Source of the DNA: Helicobacter pylori_CU
Lineage (GTDB): Bacteria; Campylobacterota; Campylobacteria; Campylobacterales; Helicobacteraceae
Direction: 5' to 3'
NCBI RefSeq assembly: GCF_000259235.1
Contig: NC_017733.1
Location: forward strand, 372,001 to 436,000
DNA length: 64,000 nt
The position numbers and the translations under genes are program-made. Below are positions 1-9,183 of this stretch, in pieces (within the stretch, counting starts at the first letter, position 1; each line of letters begins with the position of its first letter). The notes under the pieces were generated by a model, which searched no databases, was not told the origin of the DNA, and saw nothing but the letters and a program-made list of their open reading frames with translations.

Positions 1-876
1 TGGGGGAATTGCTTTATTATTGATCAAGATGAAGTTAAAGGGGCGAAATTCCCTAATTTGCTTGCTTTTGCAAACAATACGATTGAGAGCATCAACGCCC
101 ATTTATTGCACCCTATTGAAAAATACCATTTAAAAAACACGCGCACCGCTCAAGGCGATACAGAAATGCAAAAAGCCCTAACTTTTTATGCGATCAATCA
201 AAAAAAGAGCGCTTTTGCCAATGAAGCCAGCAAAGAACTCCCTTTAGCATCAAGGGTGTTTTACCATTTGCAAGCCATTGAGGGCTTACTCAATCAACTC
301 AATATCCCTTTTAAGCGCGATTTTGAGCTTAACCCTAACAGCGTGCATGCCTTAATCAACGATAAAAGCTTGTGGGCAAAAATCAGCTCTCTGCCTAAAA
401 TGCCCCTTTTTAACTTACGCCCTAAACTCAATCATTTCCCTTTACCTAATAACACTAAAATCCCACAAATTCCCATAGAGAGCAACGCTTACATTGTGGG
501 GCTAGTCAAAAATAAACAAGAAGTGTTTTTAAAATACGGCAACAAGCTCATGACACGATTATCGCCCTTTTATATAGAGTTTGATCATTCTTTAGAAGAA
601 GTGAAAATGCAAATTGACAATAAGGATCAAATGGTTAAGATAGGGAGCGTAGTTGAAGTGAAAGAGAGTTTTTATATCCATGGCATGGATAATATCCGCG
701 CGAATGTGATTGGCTTTAGCGTTTCTAATGAAAATAAGCCTAATGAAGCGGGTTATACGATTAGATTTAAAGATTTTCAAAAACGCTTTTCACTGGACAA
801 GCAAGAAAGGATCTATCGCATAGAATTTTATAAAAACAACGCGTTTAGCGGGATGATCTTAGTGAAATTTGTGTAG
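1..876 (+). CDS. Conserved hypothetical protein, C-terminal part (HP1075-like)
   Basis: The reading frame is already open at base 1 (it reads W-G-N-C-F-I-I-D) and runs to a stop at 874-876, so the gene begins before the window and 291 residues are visible. The TTG at 58 is an internal codon, not the start. The visible part has a helical first half and a charged, beta-rich C-terminal third of about 100 residues. I see no signal peptide, membrane segment or catalytic motif. Its place next to the copper operon matches the conserved hypothetical HP1075. I do not recognise a function. Confidence 0.8.
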   Translation, partial: WGNCFIIDQDEVKGAKFPNLLAFANNTIESINAHLLHPIEKYHLKNTRTAQGDTEMQKALTFYAINQKKSAFANEASKELPLASRVFYHLQAIEGLLNQLNIPFKRDFELNPNSVHALINDKSLWAKISSLPKMPLFNLRPKLNHFPLPNNTKIPQIPIESNAYIVGLVKNKQEVFLKYGNKLMTRLSPFYIEFDHSLEEVKMQIDNKDQMVKIGSVVEVKESFYIHGMDNIRANVIGFSVSNENKPNEAGYTIRFKDFQKRFSLDKQERIYRIEFYKNNAFSGMILVKFV

Positions 877-960
877 GAATGGGTAAGCCTTACCAAAAGA
901 TCTCATAGCGTTTTAAGGCAACGCATGATATAACATGATAATCGCCAATAAAGGATAGTC

Positions 961-1254
961 ATGCCATACATTAGAAATCTTTACTTATCATTACCTGACT
1001 TAACAAAGAGGCTATTTAAAATAAGCAACAGACTTTACAGCATGCGTTCATCTTGTTCTTTTTTAGCAAGGGAATATTGTGTTTTAGAAACAATGCATGA
1101 GGTAATCCAAAAGGGCATGGATAGCTTAACACAGCGATTAGACAATGACTTAAAAGATGGTAACTCCCGTATTCTTGTCCCTATTGAATACATAAGGGGC
1201 TTATGCCTTGTTGGCAATATGAAACCTGATGGAGCTATGCATGTTGTTTGTTAA
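961..1254 (+). CDS. Small hypothetical protein (HP1074-like)
   Basis: A 97-codon ORF. AAAGGA lies just upstream of the ATG and a TATAAC-like -10 about 35 bases upstream, so it looks expressible. The protein is basic at its N-terminus with no recognised domain. It could be a real small gene or the remnant of a longer one: a second ORF in another frame (1229-1477) overlaps its end, as a frameshifted gene would show. Family and function are not recognised. Confidence 0.45.
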   Translation: MPYIRNLYLSLPDLTKRLFKISNRLYSMRSSCSFLAREYCVLETMHEVIQKGMDSLTQRLDNDLKDGNSRILVPIEYIRGLCLVGNMKPDGAMHVVC

Positions 1255-1446
1255 AATCTGTGAACTTATTCGTTCGCAATGCAGAAGCAATCTGTCTCGT
1301 AATTCCCTTTTTTTTATTGGTGGTGTGATTAGCGGCTTGAACAAGCAAATTCGAAAGGAAAATGCGATAATTTCTTTCCCTTATTGTTATAATAAATCAC
1401 CATTGAAAGGCGTAAAAACACCCAAGCAAACCCAAGAATTAAAAGA

Positions 1447-1467
1447 CAACAACCCTTTTGAATGTTG
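1447..1467. terminator. Candidate bidirectional terminator between HP1074-like ORF and copP
   Basis: CAACA pairs with TGTTG across an 11-base loop. A T-rich tail follows on both strands: CGGTTTTT on plus, TCTTTT on minus. It lies just past the end of copP, the last gene of the minus-strand operon, so it may end that operon. The stem is short. Confidence 0.45.
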
Positions 1468-1506
1468 CGGTTTTTAACCCGCTACTTCTATATCACACTA
1501 CCTTTA

Positions 1507-1707
1507 TTATATTACTTCTTGCCCCGCATCCAATAAAGCTTCCTTAATCAAATCCTGTGTCGCTGGAGTGTCAAATTCTACAACCACGCTCTTTTTTTCC
1601 ACGCTCGCATCAATAAAGCTCACGCCTTCAATTTCGCCCACAAATTTTTCAATTTTATCCACGCAATGGCTGCAAGTAATGCTTGGCACTTGAAAAGTTA
1701 CTTTCAT
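1507..1707 (-). CDS. copP: CopP, copper-binding protein (HMA domain)
   Basis: A 66-residue single-domain metallochaperone-type protein. The C-x-x-C copper motif is read as ITCSHCVDKI near residues 10-19 in a beta-alpha-beta-beta-alpha-beta sized protein. Such proteins bind Cu(I) in the cytosol and can exchange it with the N-terminal domain of the partner ATPase. The gene starts immediately after the copA stop codon and is the last gene of the cheY1 operon. Length is normal for the family. Confidence 0.95.
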   Translation of the reverse strand: MKVTFQVPSITCSHCVDKIEKFVGEIEGVSFIDASVEKKSVVVEFDTPATQDLIKEALLDAGQEVI

Positions 1708-3933
1708 TCAATGATCCTTAATTTTAAAATTCCTTAGCCTTTGGGCGTTTAAGACCACACTCACAGAGCTTAAACTCATCGCTAAACCCGCAATCGCCGG
1801 GCTTAACATGAGATTAGCCTTATAAAGAACCCCACAAGCTAAAGGGATAAACACGCTATTATAACAAAAAGCCCAAAACAAATTTTCTTTGATATTCTTA
1901 ATGGTCGCCTGGCTTAATTTAATCGCGCTATAAACCGATTTAATGTCGTTATTAAAGCTCACAATATCCGCTGCTTGCACGCTCACATCGCTCCCTTTAG
2001 CCATCACCACCGCCACATCGCTCATAGCAAGACTAGGAGCGTCATTCAAGCCATCGCCCACCATCATAACGATCTGCCCTTTTTCCTTAAGCTCTTTGAT
2101 CTTGTTGAGCTTGTCTTGTGGTTTAGCGTTGCTGATATAACCATCTATCCCTAATTCAAGCGCGCATTTTTGGACATTTTCTCTATTGTCCCCACTCAAA
2201 AGAAAAGTGTTAATGCCTAAATTTTTGATTTGAGCGACATGCTCTTTCACGCCTTTTTTGGGCAAATCTTCTAAAACAAACGCCCCTAAAAGCTCGTCTT
2301 CTTTTTCATTGATCATTCTACCCACAAACACTAAAATCCCGTTTTCTTTAATTTCTAGCGTGTTAATAGGGTTAAAAAACTCGCTGTTACCCACTTTAAT
2401 GATCTCTTTAGCGCCTTGATAATCTACTTTAGCGCTGATGCCAAAACCCGTTTTCACTTTAACTCCACTCATTTCTTTTAAGGGAGCATCATGCTCTTTG
2501 GCGTATTCTACAATCCCCTTAGCAATGACATGTTCGCTGCTCTTTTCAATGCTGTTCGCCAAACTCAATAGCTCTAATAATTCTATGTTAGAATGGATGC
2601 TTTTAACGACAGGCTTGCCGTTAGTGAGCGTGCCGGTTTTATCAAAAACGATCGTATTAACTAGCCTTGCTTTTTCTAAACTTTTAGCGTCTTTAAAAAA
2701 TAAGCCCAAAGAACTCGCTTTTTGGTTCGCTACTAAAATACTCATAGGCGTAGCCAACCCCAAAGCGCAAGGGCAAGAAATCACTAAAACCGATACAAAC
2801 ACTTCTAAAGCGATCCCAAAATTCCACCAAAAATCAGGCTTAGGCACGATGATGAGCCACACCACAAACGCTAAAACAGCGATAGCGATCACGCTTGGCA
2901 CAAACACGCTTGAAACCTTATCCGCTAAGCGAGAAATCTCTGCCTTTGAGCTTTGAGCATTATGGATCATTTCTATAATTTGAGACAAAGTGCTGTTTTT
3001 GTTATTTTGCGTGGCTTTCATTAAAAAACTCGTGTTGCTATTGAGCGTCCCTGAAAAGACTTTATCGCCGACTTTTTTATAAACCGGCAACGCTTCACCG
3101 CTTAACATGCTCTCATCTAATTCCCCTTCGCCCTCTATGATTTCACCATCCACTGCAATCGCGCTTCCAGGGAGGACTTTTAGAATATCCCCCACCACAA
3201 TGCTATCCACTAAAACTTCAATCTGTTGGTTATTGTGCATTTTAAGGGCGGTTTTTGGGGCGTTTTTCATCAAAGCTTGCATGGCGTCTAAGGCTTTGTC
3301 TTTAGAAACGTTTTCAATGCGTTTGCCTACCATCACAAACGTTAAAATCACGCACACGCTTTCAAAATAATAATGCCCATAAGACCACTGATTCGTATAA
3401 ACGAAATACAATTGCCACAGGCTTGAAATTAAAGCAGCGCTTGTGCCTATGGCGATAAGGCTGCTCATGTTGGGTTGTCTGTGCCATAAGGCTTTAAACC
3501 CTTGAATGTAAAAATCCCTCCCCCAATGCATGACAATGAGCGTGCCTATAAGCTGTAAGCAAGCGTTTAAAAAATTACTATGGTTGTTAATCGTAAGCAA
3601 GCTTTCAGGTAAAAGGCTAGGACTAAGCATCGCTCCCATAGAAAGATACACCACAAAAAGCGTGAAAATAACCGCCAACGCTAATTTAACATTAGGGCTA
3701 AAAAATTCTTTTTTTTCTTTTGTGAGGGTTTTTTTAGGGCTGTAGCCCAATTTTTCAATGAGTTTAAAAATCTCGTCTAAATTGGTTTCATTTTCGTTAA
3801 ATTCAATGTTAGCGCTCTTATTTAAAAGGTTCACTTCTATTTTTTTCACAAAACTTTTACGCCCTAAAGAGCGTTCAATCCCACTAGAACACGCCGTGCA
3901 AGTCATTCTCTCTATGTAAAAAGATTCTTTCAT
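1708..3933 (-). CDS. copA: CopA, copper-exporting P1B-type ATPase
   Basis: 741 residues. An N-terminal metal-binding domain carries MTCTACSSG near residue 10. Several membrane segments follow, then the transmembrane CPC metal site (SCPCALG, about residue 388), the phosphorylation motif DKTGTLT (about 430) and the hinge GDGLND (about 626). This is a complete P1B ATPase that pumps Cu(I) out of the cytosol. The start codon overlaps the pssA stop by four bases (ATGA) and copP follows directly, so the genes are translationally coupled. Confidence 0.97.
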   Translation of the reverse strand: MKESFYIERMTCTACSSGIERSLGRKSFVKKIEVNLLNKSANIEFNENETNLDEIFKLIEKLGYSPKKTLTKEKKEFFSPNVKLALAVIFTLFVVYLSMGAMLSPSLLPESLLTINNHSNFLNACLQLIGTLIVMHWGRDFYIQGFKALWHRQPNMSSLIAIGTSAALISSLWQLYFVYTNQWSYGHYYFESVCVILTFVMVGKRIENVSKDKALDAMQALMKNAPKTALKMHNNQQIEVLVDSIVVGDILKVLPGSAIAVDGEIIEGEGELDESMLSGEALPVYKKVGDKVFSGTLNSNTSFLMKATQNNKNSTLSQIIEMIHNAQSSKAEISRLADKVSSVFVPSVIAIAVLAFVVWLIIVPKPDFWWNFGIALEVFVSVLVISCPCALGLATPMSILVANQKASSLGLFFKDAKSLEKARLVNTIVFDKTGTLTNGKPVVKSIHSNIELLELLSLANSIEKSSEHVIAKGIVEYAKEHDAPLKEMSGVKVKTGFGISAKVDYQGAKEIIKVGNSEFFNPINTLEIKENGILVFVGRMINEKEDELLGAFVLEDLPKKGVKEHVAQIKNLGINTFLLSGDNRENVQKCALELGIDGYISNAKPQDKLNKIKELKEKGQIVMMVGDGLNDAPSLAMSDVAVVMAKGSDVSVQAADIVSFNNDIKSVYSAIKLSQATIKNIKENLFWAFCYNSVFIPLACGVLYKANLMLSPAIAGLAMSLSSVSVVLNAQRLRNFKIKDH

Positions 3934-4643
3934 GCGCTTTTATTTTTATTAAAAATAATTTTTACCATTAAAAAGAACCATCGAATGATGCCATAAATCA
4001 AATACAGCCCCATAAACACGCTTAAAGCTTCTAAAGGGCGCACAAACACTAACGATAAAAAAATCAACACTAAGATGAAAAGCTTGAGATTCCATTTGAC
4101 TTTTTTAAAATTAGGGTAGCGGATATTGCTCACCATAAGCACCCCCAACAAGACAATAAAGCTTAAAAATAACTTTTCGGTATTTCCTTCTAAAAAATGG
4201 TATTTGTTATCCAATAACACGCAAAGCACCACCAATACCGCCGCCGCAGGAATGGGGATACCGATAAAAGAATAGGGATCGCTTGTGTTGGTGCTGATAT
4301 TGAATCGTGCTAATCGTATCGCTCCAAAAATCACAAACAACGCGCTCACTGCCATGCCTATGCGCCCGAAATTATACCCCACATAAAAGTAAGTGATAAG
4401 GCTTGGGGCGACTCCAAAAGCGATTACATCAGCTAAGGAGTCAAATTCAATACCAAACTTGCTGGTGGTGTTGGTAAGCCTTGCGACACGCCCATCAAGT
4501 CCGTCTAAAATAAGACTCGCTACCACTAACCAGCATGCCATGACAAATTGGTAACTGGAAGCGTAAAAAATACTCATCATGCCTAAAAAAATACTGCTAG
4601 CGGTGAAAAGATTGGGGAAAAGATAGAGAGGGTTAATAGGCAT
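3930..4643 (-). CDS. pssA: CDP-diacylglycerol--serine O-phosphatidyltransferase
   Basis: 237 residues, strongly hydrophobic. The CDP-alcohol phosphatidyltransferase signature is complete: DGLDGRVAR, then G, D and D in GIEFDSLADV, roughly residues 47-75. The enzyme joins serine to CDP-diacylglycerol in the inner membrane to make phosphatidylserine, the precursor of phosphatidylethanolamine. Several further membrane segments follow the motif. It lies between an ill-defined small gene and copA, with a four-base overlap into copA. Confidence 0.93.
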   Translation of the reverse strand: MPINPLYLFPNLFTASSIFLGMMSIFYASSYQFVMACWLVVASLILDGLDGRVARLTNTTSKFGIEFDSLADVIAFGVAPSLITYFYVGYNFGRIGMAVSALFVIFGAIRLARFNISTNTSDPYSFIGIPIPAAAVLVVLCVLLDNKYHFLEGNTEKLFLSFIVLLGVLMVSNIRYPNFKKVKWNLKLFILVLIFLSLVFVRPLEALSVFMGLYLIYGIIRWFFLMVKIIFNKNKSA

Positions 4644-4887
4644 TAGAGATTCTTTTTAACTTGGCTTTTAGAATAGGAATAAAAACGATTTTAAAATCAA
4701 TTATGGGAATAAAAATCTTACAAGTGCTAAAAAACGCACAAAAAAAGAGCGTTAGAGCAAACGCTTTATAACGCTGTTGGTAAGCATGAATTTTGAGAAA
4801 ACAAAACCTAGAAAAAAGCTTTAAACAAACAGAATATTTATCATAAGGCTTTAAACCCTTATCAAAAATCTGTTTGTAAGCTCGCAC
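4633..4887 (-). CDS. Small hypothetical protein between ftsH and pssA (HP1070-like)
   Basis: 84 codons, starting two bases after the ftsH stop and ending 11 bases inside pssA. It is basic and rich in Phe, Ile and Lys, with one hydrophobic stretch near residues 45-65. The tight fit in the operon supports translation, and an ORF is annotated here in H. pylori (HP1070). The composition could equally be a chance ORF. Function unknown. Confidence 0.5.
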   Translation of the reverse strand: MRAYKQIFDKGLKPYDKYSVCLKLFSRFCFLKIHAYQQRYKAFALTLFFCAFFSTCKIFIPIIDFKIVFIPILKAKLKRISNAY

Positions 4888-4889
4888 TT

Positions 4890-6788
4890 TTAACTCGCTT
4901 GCTCTTCTAAAGGGATCAAACGGCTTTCTAAATTATTGGCGGCCTCGTATTCGCTGATGATTTCACGCACCCTCTCGCCTGTAATGACTTCTTTGTCAAA
5001 CAATTCTTTGACCATGATTTCAATCGCTTCTCTATAGTCGCTCAAGGTTTGTTTGACATGTTTATATCGTTCTTCTAGCAAGTTTTTAATGAAAAGATCC
5101 ATTTCTTCTGCGGTTTTTTCGCTAAATTCCCTACTGCTTCCATAACCGCCTCCTAAAAAGGCGTTCCGTTGCTTTTCTAACACCATAAGCCCACCGACGC
5201 TACTCATGCCGTAGTAGCTCACCATGCCTTTAATAATATCAGTCGCTCTTTCTAAATCGTTGCTCGCACCGGTAGAAATTTCTTCCAAAAAGACTTCTTC
5301 AGCCGCCCTCCCGCCTAAAAGCACATCAATTTCAGCGATGAGTTCGTGTTTTTGCATCAAGTATTTGTTTTCTTCAGGCGTGTTAAGGGTGTAGCCCAAA
5401 GCCGCCATACCCCTTGGAATGATAGAGACTTTATTCACTCTCGCACTCCCTTTAGTCATTTCAGAAATCACGGCATGCCCGCTTTCATGGTAGGCGACAA
5501 TTTTCTTTTCCTTAGGGCTGATGCGCCTGCTTTTCTTTTCTAGCCCTGCAATCCCCCTTTCAACCGCTTCTTTTAAATGCTGTTGCCTGACTTCTTTTTG
5601 GTTGTTTCTTCCTGCTAAAAGCGCAGCCTCATTGATGATATTCGCTAAATCCGCTCCCGCAAGCCCTGCGGTGAGTTTGGCGACTTCTTGCAAATTCACA
5701 TCGTTAGCGAGTTTCACGCCCTTAATATGCACTTTTAAGATTTCCACCCTGCCATTAAAATCAGGCTTATCCACTAAAACCTGCCTGTCAAAGCGCCCTG
5801 GACGCATTAACGCCGGGTCTAAGATTTCAGGGCGGTTCGTTGCGGCTAAGACAATCACAGGTGCATTTTCGCTCCCAAAGCCATCCATTTCGGCTAAGAG
5901 TTGGTTTAAGGTTTGCTCTCTTTCATCGTTCCCGCTCACCACGCCTCCAGCCGCTCTGCTCTTACCTATGGCATCAATTTCATCAATAAAAATGATGCTA
6001 GGGGCTTGTTTTTTAGCGGTTTCAAATAAATCCCTAACCCTGCTTGCCCCTAAGCCCACAAACATTTCAATGAAACTGCTCCCTCCCATAGAGAAAAACG
6101 GCACATGCGCTTCGCCGGCTACCGCTTTGGCTAAAAGGGTTTTACCGGTTCCTGGAGGCCCTACTAATAACACGCCTTTAGGGATTTTAGCCCCTAAATT
6201 GGCGTATCGTTCAGGGTATTTTAAGAAATCTACGATTTCTACCACTTCTTCTTTGGCTTCTTCATTGCCCGCCATGTCATTAAAACGCACATTGGGTTTT
6301 TCAGCGTTAATGAGTTTTTTCGCGCTCCCCATACCAAAAATACCCCCACCCATATTTTTTTGCATGCGGTTTGCCATAAACATCCATAGCCCTAAAATCA
6401 CTAAAATAGGCATGAGCCACCCTAGCATGTCCGTAAAAAAGTTAGACTCGCTAAAACCAGAATAATTGATTTTTTTCTCGTCTAACAAAGGCACTAAGGT
6501 TAGATCAGGCACTCGTTTAGCGATATAAATCACACGATTGTTGCCCTCTTTATGGCTGGCTTTGATCAAAGTTTGACCGATACTCACATTTTCCACTTCA
6601 TTATTGCTGATGAGCTGTTTGATTTCATGGTAGCTCACATTTTTAGTGCTAGAAGCTAAGAAATTGTCCGAAAAACTGCCATCAGAATTGAAAGAGCGCA
6701 GAAAAAAAATGAGTAAAATCCCTCCAAGAACCGCAAGGATAATGGGACTTTGAAAAAAAGGTTTTTTAGGTTCGTTCGTTGGTTTCAT
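4890..6788 (-). CDS. ftsH: FtsH, membrane ATP-dependent zinc metalloprotease
   Basis: 632 residues. There is an N-terminal membrane segment (about 14-28), a periplasmic part and a second membrane segment (about 118-140). The AAA module has Walker A GPPGTGKT (about 207-214), Walker B IIFIDEIDAIG and the second region of homology. The zinc-protease motif HESGH is near 432. It degrades misassembled membrane proteins and unstable cytosolic substrates. It follows prmA by eight bases in the cheY1 operon, which has been described in H. pylori as joining motility and stress adaptation. Confidence 0.97.
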   Translation of the reverse strand: MKPTNEPKKPFFQSPIILAVLGGILLIFFLRSFNSDGSFSDNFLASSTKNVSYHEIKQLISNNEVENVSIGQTLIKASHKEGNNRVIYIAKRVPDLTLVPLLDEKKINYSGFSESNFFTDMLGWLMPILVILGLWMFMANRMQKNMGGGIFGMGSAKKLINAEKPNVRFNDMAGNEEAKEEVVEIVDFLKYPERYANLGAKIPKGVLLVGPPGTGKTLLAKAVAGEAHVPFFSMGGSSFIEMFVGLGASRVRDLFETAKKQAPSIIFIDEIDAIGKSRAAGGVVSGNDEREQTLNQLLAEMDGFGSENAPVIVLAATNRPEILDPALMRPGRFDRQVLVDKPDFNGRVEILKVHIKGVKLANDVNLQEVAKLTAGLAGADLANIINEAALLAGRNNQKEVRQQHLKEAVERGIAGLEKKSRRISPKEKKIVAYHESGHAVISEMTKGSARVNKVSIIPRGMAALGYTLNTPEENKYLMQKHELIAEIDVLLGGRAAEEVFLEEISTGASNDLERATDIIKGMVSYYGMSSVGGLMVLEKQRNAFLGGGYGSSREFSEKTAEEMDLFIKNLLEERYKHVKQTLSDYREAIEIMVKELFDKEVITGERVREIISEYEAANNLESRLIPLEEQAS

Positions 6789-6796
6789 TATAATCC

Positions 6797-7786
6797 TTAA
6801 TTTATTGGTTGTTTTTTAAGCAATTTTAGAGCGACCCATTCGTTACGCTGTCGCTGTTCTAAAACCTCAAATCCATTATAATAGATCTGTAAAACAGAGT
6901 TTAAATGGGTTTCTAAAATCCCTGATAAAATAAGAGTGTGGTTACAAAGCCGCACAAATTCACTATACAAACTCTTAATCACATCAGCGACAAGGTTCGC
7001 CACAATAACATCAAAACGCCCTTCAATTTTTTGCGTAGAGCCACAAATGACCTTATCTTGCGCTAATAGGGGTATTTGATTCAAGCTAAAATTTTTTAGG
7101 GTTTCTTCAACGGCTAAACTATCCGTATCGCAAGCTACTAAAGTGCTAACGCCTTGTTTTTTTAAAGCAATGCTTAAAATCCCGCTCCCACAGCCCACAT
7201 CTAAAGCGTTTTTGCGTTTTAAATCAAGGTTAGAGAGCAATTCCAAACACATAGAAGTGCTTTCATGATGGCCTGATCCAAAGGCCAAAGCCGGATCGAT
7301 CATTATGTAATCGTCTATAGCGGCATGGCTTGGTTTTTGATGCCAGCTAGGGTGTATGTAAAATTTGGCGCATTGCACCGGTAAAATAGCTTGTTTGTAG
7401 GCTTCTAGCCAATCTTTTGAAGCTAGATTGCGTGAAAGGTAGAAAAAATCAAACTCACTTTGCAGGTTTTGTTGTAAGCTCAAACAAAACGCTTCTAATG
7501 CTGGAATGAGCGAGTTATTCAAATTCTCTTCAAAGCGTAAAATAACGAAATTTTTGAGATGTGGGGGTTTTTCTTTTAAATCTTTCTTTAGGGGGTCATG
7601 AGTGGCGAAATAATGCCAATTGGATTGGCTTATAAACTCAATGGTTTCTTTATCGTCAAACGCTTTTAAATTCTCTAAGCTAGATTCTTCTAAGGCTAGA
7701 TGCGTGGCGTCTAAAAGAAAGCTCTCAAAAAGCTCTCGCTCCTTAGGGAAGATAAAGAAAAACTCATAATACATTGGCTTTAACAC
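6797..7786 (-). CDS. prmA: Ribosomal protein L11 methyltransferase
   Basis: 329 residues. The SAM-binding motif ALDVGCGSGILS is near residue 195, followed by an acidic strand end (ACDTD) and the motif VANLVADV, matching PrmA, which methylates ribosomal protein L11. The N-terminal third corresponds to the substrate-recognition domain and is poorly conserved. The gene starts immediately after the cheY1 stop codon and leads into ftsH. Confidence 0.9.
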   Translation of the reverse strand: MLKPMYYEFFFIFPKERELFESFLLDATHLALEESSLENLKAFDDKETIEFISQSNWHYFATHDPLKKDLKEKPPHLKNFVILRFEENLNNSLIPALEAFCLSLQQNLQSEFDFFYLSRNLASKDWLEAYKQAILPVQCAKFYIHPSWHQKPSHAAIDDYIMIDPALAFGSGHHESTSMCLELLSNLDLKRKNALDVGCGSGILSIALKKQGVSTLVACDTDSLAVEETLKNFSLNQIPLLAQDKVICGSTQKIEGRFDVIVANLVADVIKSLYSEFVRLCNHTLILSGILETHLNSVLQIYYNGFEVLEQRQRNEWVALKLLKKQPIN

Positions 7787-8161
7787 TCAATCGTTTGTCC
7801 CTAAAACAACCTCTAATTTTTCTTTCAAAACCTGGGGGGTAAAAGGCTTCACAATGTAGTTGTTCACGCCCGCTTTCAAAGCCGTAATGACTTCAGCCTT
7901 ACCGCCCTCTGTGGTGATCATAATAATAGGGATTTCTTTAAAACGGCTATCGGAGCGTACCTTTTTAACGAGATCCAAGCCGTTCATTTCAGGCATGTTC
8001 CAATCTGTGATAAGCACCTTAGTGTCCGCATTAGCGTCTAGTTTCTCCCAAGCTTCCACCCCATGCTCAGCTTCTAAAACATCTTCATAGCCTAAGCGTG
8101 AAAGTGTGTTTTTAATAATTCTTCTCATAGTTGAGCTATCATCTACTACCAGTAGTTTCAA
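7787..8161 (-). CDS. cheY1: CheY1, chemotaxis response regulator
   Basis: 124 residues forming a lone receiver domain. All switch residues are present: D7 and D8, phosphoacceptor D53 (in ITDWNMPEM), T83 and K105 (in VKPF). Phosphorylated CheY binds FliM to change flagellar rotation, and fliM lies further along this window. It is the first gene of a minus-strand operon ending in copP, preceded by the ribosome-binding site AAAGGAG. Confidence 0.97.
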   Translation of the reverse strand: MKLLVVDDSSTMRRIIKNTLSRLGYEDVLEAEHGVEAWEKLDANADTKVLITDWNMPEMNGLDLVKKVRSDSRFKEIPIIMITTEGGKAEVITALKAGVNNYIVKPFTPQVLKEKLEVVLGTND

Positions 8162-8227
8162 AGCGCTTCTCCTTTAAGATTGCATTTAAATTAGGCTCTT
8201 TTTAAACAGCCAAAGCGTCTCTAACGC

Positions 8228-8236
8228 CTTATAATA
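8228..8236 (-). promoter_or_regulatory. Possible -10 region for the cheY1 operon
   Basis: Read on the minus strand, TATTATTATAAG lies about 70 bases upstream of the cheY1 start and is the best -10-like AT-rich match there. No -35 is visible, which is usual for H. pylori sigma-80 promoters. The match is imperfect. Confidence 0.35.
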
Positions 8237-8449
8237 ATAAATCGTTCCAAATAATAGCATGTTTTGATTAAAATTACCTTGACCGACAATAATCATTGGC
8301 TAAATGGAGCGTTTAATGAGCGTTCTCATTTGTAAAAAAATTCAGTTTGTTTGCTATCATAATAGTTTAAAAGTAATAAAATAACTTTTGAGTGCGATAA
8401 AGGGTCATTGGATGGTTTGAAAAAAGAAAGACAAGGATTTTACAAGTAA

Positions 8450-9052
8450 GTGTATTATTTAAGAATTTTAATACTGGGTATAAGTTTTTTAAATATTTTA
8501 AATGCTGAAAATTTGAGTTACATGTCTTCTTCTTATCAAATAGGCACGGTGTTTATGCGCCCTTTAAACACTAACAAGCTTTTACAAGGGGCTTCAATCC
8601 TTCAAGGCTATGAAGTGAATCCTAAAAACGACTGGGCTTATTCTAGGTATTATTTCTTTATAGATTATGGTAATGTGCTTTTCAATAATGATTCCACTTT
8701 GCAAGCGAACATGTTCACTTATGGGGTGGGAGGGGATTTTATGGTCGCCTACGCTAAAAACCCTATCAACCGCTGGGCTTTTTTCTTTGGTTTGCAACTA
8801 GCGGCTAACACATGGATACTCAACAATAAAGTCAAAGATTTGGTGGTGAACACTTGGGATTCATTAAAAGATTTCAATTTTCACAACACTTATTTCAGGG
8901 CTATCGGTAAATTTGGGGTGCAGTTTCGCACGATCGTTTTGTATCATAAGGTGGATGTAGAAATTGGCATGAAAATCTTTCTAACCCCTGAAAGGCACAG
9001 CTTGTTTGAAAGGAGTTTTTTGTTTTTTATTTCGCATTCGTGGCATTTTTAA
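8450..9052 (+). CDS. Outer-membrane beta-barrel-like protein (HP1066-like)
   Basis: 200 residues from a GTG start chosen because it yields a complete signal peptide (MYYLRILILGISFLNILNA, cut near residue 19). The mature part alternates aromatic and polar residues and ends in Trp-His-Phe, a typical outer-membrane C-terminus. The final third (KFGVQFRTIVLYHKVDVEIGMK) resembles the ends of the three related proteins at 14.6-17.2 kb. It is alone between cheY1 and tRNA-Ser. Exact role unknown. Confidence 0.75.
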   Translation: MYYLRILILGISFLNILNAENLSYMSSSYQIGTVFMRPLNTNKLLQGASILQGYEVNPKNDWAYSRYYFFIDYGNVLFNNDSTLQANMFTYGVGGDFMVAYAKNPINRWAFFFGLQLAANTWILNNKVKDLVVNTWDSLKDFNFHNTYFRAIGKFGVQFRTIVLYHKVDVEIGMKIFLTPERHSLFERSFLFFISHSWHF

Positions 9053-9053
9053 A

Positions 9054-9141
9054 TGGCGGAGAGAGAGGGATTCGAACCCTCGAAGGCTTGCACCTTACAC
9101 GCGTTCCAGGCGTGCTCCTTCAACCACTCGGACATCTCCCC
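9054..9141 (-). tRNA. tRNA-Ser (anticodon GGA)
   Basis: On the minus strand, GGGGAGA pairs with TCTCTCC to form the acceptor stem, followed by discriminator G and an encoded CCA. The T arm is GAGGG-TTCGAAT-CCCTC. A long variable arm, typical of class II serine tRNAs, and an anticodon loop with GGA (reading UCC/UCU) are present. Total 88 nucleotides. Confidence 0.95.
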
Positions 9142-9154
9142 TTAAAAAGGGCTT

Positions 9155-9160
9155 ATTATA
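9155..9160 (-). promoter_or_regulatory. -10 box of the tRNA-Ser gene
   Basis: A perfect TATAAT on the minus strand ends 14 bases before the mature tRNA 5' end, placing the transcription start about seven bases before the tRNA. Confidence 0.65.
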
Positions 9161-9183
9161 ACTAAGGTTTGTTTAAAAAGGGC

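Noticed and set aside
1229..1477. 82-codon plus-strand ORF overlapping the HP1074-like gene
   Set aside because: No good ribosome-binding site, no domain, and it runs into the terminator-like hairpin; kept only as a possible frameshift remnant.
5521..6465. 314-codon plus-strand ORF opposite ftsH
   Set aside because: It is the antisense of the conserved AAA domain; low-stop shadow frames are common there and it has no family motif.
8313..8384. 22-residue-scale ORF starting MSVLICKKIQ upstream of the HP1066-like gene
   Set aside because: A GGAG lies upstream, but there is no matching terminator or opposed promoter and the peptide has no clear hydrophobic stretch.
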